64,000 nucleotides of DNA, taken from an uncultured Desulfuromusa sp. (GTDB lineage Bacteria; Desulfobacterota; Desulfuromonadia; Desulfuromonadales; Geopsychrobacteraceae). The stretch covers positions 248,001 through 312,000 of the forward strand of contig NZ_OY776575.1 of assembly GCF_963675815.1 (NCBI RefSeq). Reading direction: 5' to 3'. Each line of letters starts with the position of its first letter. The stretch's first letter is position 1. Below the pieces are notes generated by a model. The model was given only the letters and a program-made list of their open reading frames with translations. It did no database searches and was not told where the DNA came from. Made by a program: the position numbers and the translations under genes. This document shows, piece by piece, positions 62,001 through 64,000 of this stretch.

Positions 62001-64000
62001 TAAGTGAGTTTGGTTCCATCCAGGTTATCCAGAACGCGCAGATTATAGGCTGTTGCCGTGCCGGAATTGGTCGCGGTCACTGTGATCGTCAGGGTATCTG
62101 CGGCATCGGCTTCAGTGACGTTAAATGCTTTGTTCAGTTCAATCAGCGGTTCCTGCACCAGGATATCGACCTGACCAAAGTTGCTGGAGACCAAAGTTCC
62201 GGTTTCATCAAAATATTCTGCCGTCGTGACCGTCGCAGGATGACCATTGGCTATGATGTCGCCGTCGTTTGTGGCCGCACTGTTTTCTACCTGTGCAATA
62301 AAATCAATCGCAAAAGCAAAGCGCTGACCTGCACTACCAATGGTCAGGCGTTGATCTCCAAAGTTCCATTCAACCAGATCATCGGTGCAGGTCGGGGTAA
62401 AGGTTCCACCCGGATCAAAACCGGCAGCATTATAAGGTGCGGCATCCAAGTTAACCGTTGGAGCTTCGGAACAACGCAATCCGACAGGAAGTTCATCACG
62501 GACCACAAAGTTACGCAGCAATGCTACGGGCAGTAAAGTCTCCAGCTGATACTCGATTTCCTCGCCCACTGAGACCGGCTGAGCACCAGGAATACTCAGC
62601 AGCGGAGTGTTCGCCAATCTCAAAACGGTTTTGGGATGCGTTTCTACCGGCATAACACGGACATCTGCTGTGACTGGATCAGAACTATAAGCTCGTGCAC
62701 CACCCAACAAACTGTTGAGTTGAGGTGAAATAGTCTGGCTTCCGGAATCACCGATCAGACTGTCATAGGTTGCAGTGACGGTATTGGTAAATGTTTGTAA
62801 CGGAGCGGCGTCGTCATCGTAATCAACGCGATAGAAAAGTTCGATTGATTGGCCCGGGTCAAGTCGTTGCAGTGCGGTACTGTGAGTATAGGAGAAAGTC
62901 AACTGTGCAGGAGTCAGGTTGTTCACGTTATTATCACTGATTGTCCCTTCTTCATTTGCTCCGGTTTCATCACTGGAACCATCTGCATCATTATCAAGAC
63001 CGTCGGCGGTGAAAGGAAAAACGTAAGCCAGATCACTTCCATCAAGATGATCGGTCACCGTGATATCGTAGGCTGGAGCACGCTGGACGCCTTCCTGACT
63101 CGCTTCGTTCGTGAGTGTTATGCGATACAGGTAGGAATTGTAGGCATCACCATCATCGGCAAGGGGGACAAAATGACTGCATGCTGTTCCTGATCCATAC
63201 AGGCTTTCATTACACACTTCCTTGACGACAGTAATAAGCGGTTCTGTTAGGGTCAGATCAACGCGACGGACTGTCTCAATAGGATAGCCGATAGTATCAG
63301 GGCCGAGAGAATAGGTTTCTACCAAACCGGTATTGACATTGCTGAAGGTCGCATCAAAGGTTGAATTTAGGACGTTATGACTGTTGCGGGCGTGAACATT
63401 AGGTGCTTGGCGCTGATCAATGGGCTTATTAAGTAATCGCGTTGTGGTGTCAACAATAAACCACTCATCGGCCACTTGAATTCGTTCCTCATTGGGAATG
63501 TTGAATCGCCAATCGAACCAGCCTTCATCCAGTGCCGTCAGACCGGCAGGATTCAAGGTTACGGTTCCATTGATGATATCCGTTGTCGACTGTGTATCCG
63601 GATCGGTACTGGAGATATAGGCCTGGCCATCTGGAACCTGATCAACAACATCAATGTTTTGTACTGCGATATAGATAAATCCGGGGGTCTTGAAACCGAA
63701 CCAGCCGCCGGTTTCAATATGGAATCGGCATTCTTCACCAATTTGAACTTCCTCGAAGCCATTGGTATCAAAACTAGGAGGATTGTTTTCGTTACAGGTA
63801 CCGATCTGCGTCTTTTTCAGATTAAAACCAATAACCCTTGCCCAGGTTGCATCCATGGAATAGTTATTGGCACGATCGAGTTCACCGTCTTCGTAATCCG
63901 GAGCGCCGTTATCGCGAACAATCGGTGTCGGGAAAATAAGCGGGGTGCCATCACTCAAAGTGATTTCCCCCACAACATCAGCACGTAAGCTGAGGTCGTC
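56021..64000 (-). CDS. Giant DUF11-repeat surface protein, 5' end outside window
   Basis: The frame is open to the window edge (the first residues inside are DDLSLRADVVGEITLSDG), so at least 2659 residues are present and the N-terminus with its signal is missing. About ten DUF11-type repeats can be recognised by the pattern GDILRYRLEIINTS or AGDLLRYSITVKNTG followed by VRDxLP. They include a two-domain block repeated in tandem (about 59695-60650 and 58735-59690). Two SdrD/Cna-B-like segments follow: LNGRIWHDESLDLVYT with SDGLYHLTGLLP, and GKVFNDINLNGWQDQGESGM with GVRLVTARGLI. The C-terminus (WQSKIDQLLAVLKEEPSVLR, LSYLADVETEELVQKRLKKL) looks like half of an OmpA-like fold. It is followed 54 nt downstream by the barrel gene, whose OmpA domains it may resemble. 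It is probably exported and surface-exposed. Confidence 0.85.
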   Translation of the reverse strand, partial: DDLSLRADVVGEITLSDGTPLIFPTPIVRDNGAPDYEDGELDRANNYSMDATWARVIGFNLKKTQIGTCNENNPPSFDTNGFEEVQIGEECRFHIETGGWFGFKTPGFIYIAVQNIDVVDQVPDGQAYISSTDPDTQSTTDIINGTVTLNPAGLTALDEGWFDWRFNIPNEERIQVADEWFIVDTTTRLLNKPIDQRQAPNVHARNSHNVLNSTFDATFSNVNTGLVETYSLGPDTIGYPIETVRRVDLTLTEPLITVVKEVCNESLYGSGTACSHFVPLADDGDAYNSYLYRITLTNEASQEGVQRAPAYDITVTDHLDGSDLAYVFPFTADGLDNDADGSSDETGANEEGTISDNNVNNLTPAQLTFSYTHSTALQRLDPGQSIELFYRVDYDDDAAPLQTFTNTVTATYDSLIGDSGSQTISPQLNSLLGGARAYSSDPVTADVRVMPVETHPKTVLRLANTPLLSIPGAQPVSVGEEIEYQLETLLPVALLRNFVVRDELPVGLRCSEAPTVNLDAAPYNAAGFDPGGTFTPTCTDDLVEWNFGDQRLTIGSAGQRFAFAIDFIAQVENSAATNDGDIIANGHPATVTTAEYFDETGTLVSSNFGQVDILVQEPLIELNKAFNVTEADAADTLTITVTATNSGTATAYNLRVLDNLDGTKLTYAGNVSGTDPPDHVDTTTLGPNQPIFSWNAPNGIAVGSSISFNFTATIHTDVQPLEDLINTLQADWTSLPDQTTTLNSYASIGENGSTTGMRNGTLPNSGDPINDYENTATAQLNVFDVVAAKTDLEPAIIPTIGAHKQFRISIDLPEGESHGVTVSDSLDAAGLSYVLANNTDFDINYSFDGISTINGQVPSEAAFNSWPADGTNGSATWDIGTVVTQTEDDENLHALDPMIHIDYFARVNNDMDTDAGDFLQNGATISYLNGETGTTETITATTPVVTVSEPDLTLTKTLANVTVGKNPGDPPFAGDILEYQLTIVNTGSANSTAFDINIVDTLPVGVILDSEFTPTATLDGVPVPGFVAIPAGAPMGPLTWGRANGDGTLDVASGQILLITYHTQVQVVAHPDGIIENGVWSDWTSLESSVSYERTGAGCPTIIAPDDYCVGPVFATTIGVAPELVFQKLVINETTGMPGVNAAPGDTLRYQLQVTNISTAPAWFSITDELDRLNSHSLFVPGSLTVFPGHGGTDVSDPTGGAAGTGLLDIRDIILDGGDTLTIEFTIELLPVINDATFVLNQAQLFLSGLGVILSDDPDIAGENNPTQTLIISSPQWQLQKTVEDLTGAATILFAGDLLRYSITVKNTGTENAVSVELRDSIPANTRYIAGSTTLNGESLVDPAPSTSPLEAGILINASEDPTAGVMRADTEESAENFATITFDVQVDETVPSGTFISNQGFLNGSGVGSGPFSEQPTDDPNTVDVNDPTQVVVSSLDFRKSVFNQTTSTDGSIATPGDILRYRLEIINTSSIPLNDLAVVDELESLQTTAPMLFVPGTLTLVSVPAGADTSGTDPAGGSKGTGLVDIRNLNVPVDGTLAIEFTVQLAAVITNGTEILNQADLLAGGQLFRKSDTTDATALEDEDPTVTLINSAPVFEVLKTSTFLDGDPAVLLAGESLRYTITIRNIGNENAVDVILRDFTPANTVYVINSTTLNGVAIADTTPGLNPLHSGILINVPELSTSGSLPAGSDTVAVVTFDVVVDVDAMDGLVIENQGFVNGHGEGSGAFPEQPSDDPATPVINDPTRNVVGNLPLLYSQKTVEIFTDLGSIGIVDPDDVLRYRITITNSGAIPSTLATLTDNLPNNTTYIEDSLRLNSMPIGSDGGVLPLIAGLPVNSDDNPGAGIISPGASAEITFEVQVNSGTPTGTLISNQGTVSSAELIAGLTDADGIASNGFQPTVIAVGDVQLLSITKDVSVVDGGSAEPGAELAYLIRITNIGSLPATQVIVTDDLNLPLGDQISYIVGSGRMDGDVAGISYAGNILTADYAAVYGNLAPGATFQVRFQAQIAADTPLGTTITNTGVVRWNNPQQSDSATAALDVGGTPGSAALNGRIWHDESLDLVYTADNENPQLDWRVELYLNNLFVTSVTTDSDGLYHLTGLLPSANVSGLYELRFYAPGAGVNTPSVGYADSVFTDGPQVITDISVVEGGNLQNLNLPLWPNGTIYNSVARVAVAGAGLKMVNAVTGVELPELCFDDPVQQNQVTTQNGFYKFDLNFSNAACPPGGSYLIYVTAPATGYLAAPSLIIPPNSDATTAAFSVPGCPGSAVDAVPATTGFCEAVASAGVPPLSIAAGSPGTNYHLQLLLNDGTIPGQSQIFNNPIPIDPVLDGAVVISKSASLTNVSKSSLVPYTITVTNIYGAPLDDISIVDYFPAGFKYVAGSARLNGDAVEPFINEQELRWNNLELGVNEVHTIKLLLVVSSGVSEGEYVNRARVFNTIFGSAVSGEASATVRVIPDPDMDCTDVIGKVFNDINLNGWQDQGESGMSGVRLVTARGLIATTDKHGRYHITCAVVPDEDRGSNFIMKLDDRSLPTGYRVTTENPRVQRATRGKMMRFNFGATIHRVVAIDIADGVFEPETTELRIQWQSKIDQLLAVLKEEPSVLRLSYLADVETEELVQKRLKKLKSMITDDWETKSNSSLTIETEIFWRRGSPPQR

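Noticed and set aside
61964..62536. 190-codon open frame on the plus strand
   Set aside because: Antisense shadow of the DUF11 gene without start signal or similarity.
56021..64000. Repeats in the DUF11 gene as a CRISPR-like or DNA-level repeat array
   Set aside because: The repetition is at the protein domain level with diverged DNA; there are no short identical repeats with regular spacers. No CRISPR array was seen anywhere in the window.

Overview
This window looks like a chromosomal segment of a Gram-negative delta-proteobacterium-type organism, probably near the Desulfuromonadales. The inference rests on an outer-membrane OmpA/beta-barrel protein, a TolQ/ExbD/AgmX-type motor with tetratricopeptide partners, a DUF1858 protein beside greA and recG, and a PyrR-led pyr operon. 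No taxonomic marker was searched, so the placement is tentative.

Layout. (1) 1-3490, minus strand: a MoxR ATPase / DUF58 / transglutaminase (TgpA-like) operon, cut off by the window start. (2) 3648-3821, plus strand: tRNA-Pro(GGG) with a clear sigma70 promoter and a terminator. (3) 3831-6290, minus: HrpB helicase. (4) 6291-17850: an accessory block built on a type I restriction-modification operon, in the order hsdR, GIY-YIG, hsdR-tail remnant, hsdS, KAP-family NTPase, hsdM 5' remnant, fic, opposite-strand small gene, hsdM, PD-(D/E)XK nuclease. Two inserted modules are each bounded by a second, diverged copy of the end of the neighbouring hsd gene. Three short hairpin repeats lie in or next to these scars. 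The small gene facing fic encodes the Fic-inhibition motif SxxxEG and is a candidate antitoxin. A degenerate tRNA-Thr lies downstream of the block. (5) 17851-22907, plus: HIT protein, NERD protein, holin-like membrane protein, SseB-like protein, a zinc-ribbon gene interrupted by an in-frame UAG, a secreted aspartyl protease and a BioD-like ATPase. (6) 23130-38161, minus: quinone oxidoreductase, recG, DUF1858, greA, carB, carA, pyrC, pyrB, pyrR, lepB, lepA and an EamA transporter. The pyr operon has a promoter, a PyrR-binding-like loop and an attenuator hairpin in its leader, and its own terminator before greA. (7) 38279-41124, plus: zinc-ribbon miniprotein and a polar amino-acid ABC transporter. 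(8) 41174-64000, minus: a long operon for an energised cell-envelope machine. In transcription order it encodes a giant DUF11-repeat surface protein (cut by the window end), an OmpA/beta-barrel protein with three OmpA-like domains, a small periplasmic protein, two large TPR proteins, a TPR lipoprotein, a small secreted protein, an ExbB/TolQ channel, two ExbD proteins and an AgmX/TonB-like transducer.

How it works together. The envelope operon has the parts of an inner-membrane proton-driven motor, a periplasm-spanning transducer, TPR scaffolds, a peptidoglycan-binding outer-membrane barrel and a very large exported repeat protein. This resembles the parts list of myxobacterial gliding motors, but no function is proven. 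Part of it (about 44.65-46.54 kb) is broken by many small indels in two adjacent TPR genes while the flanking long genes are intact. This is either local gene decay or local sequence error, and raw reads would settle it.
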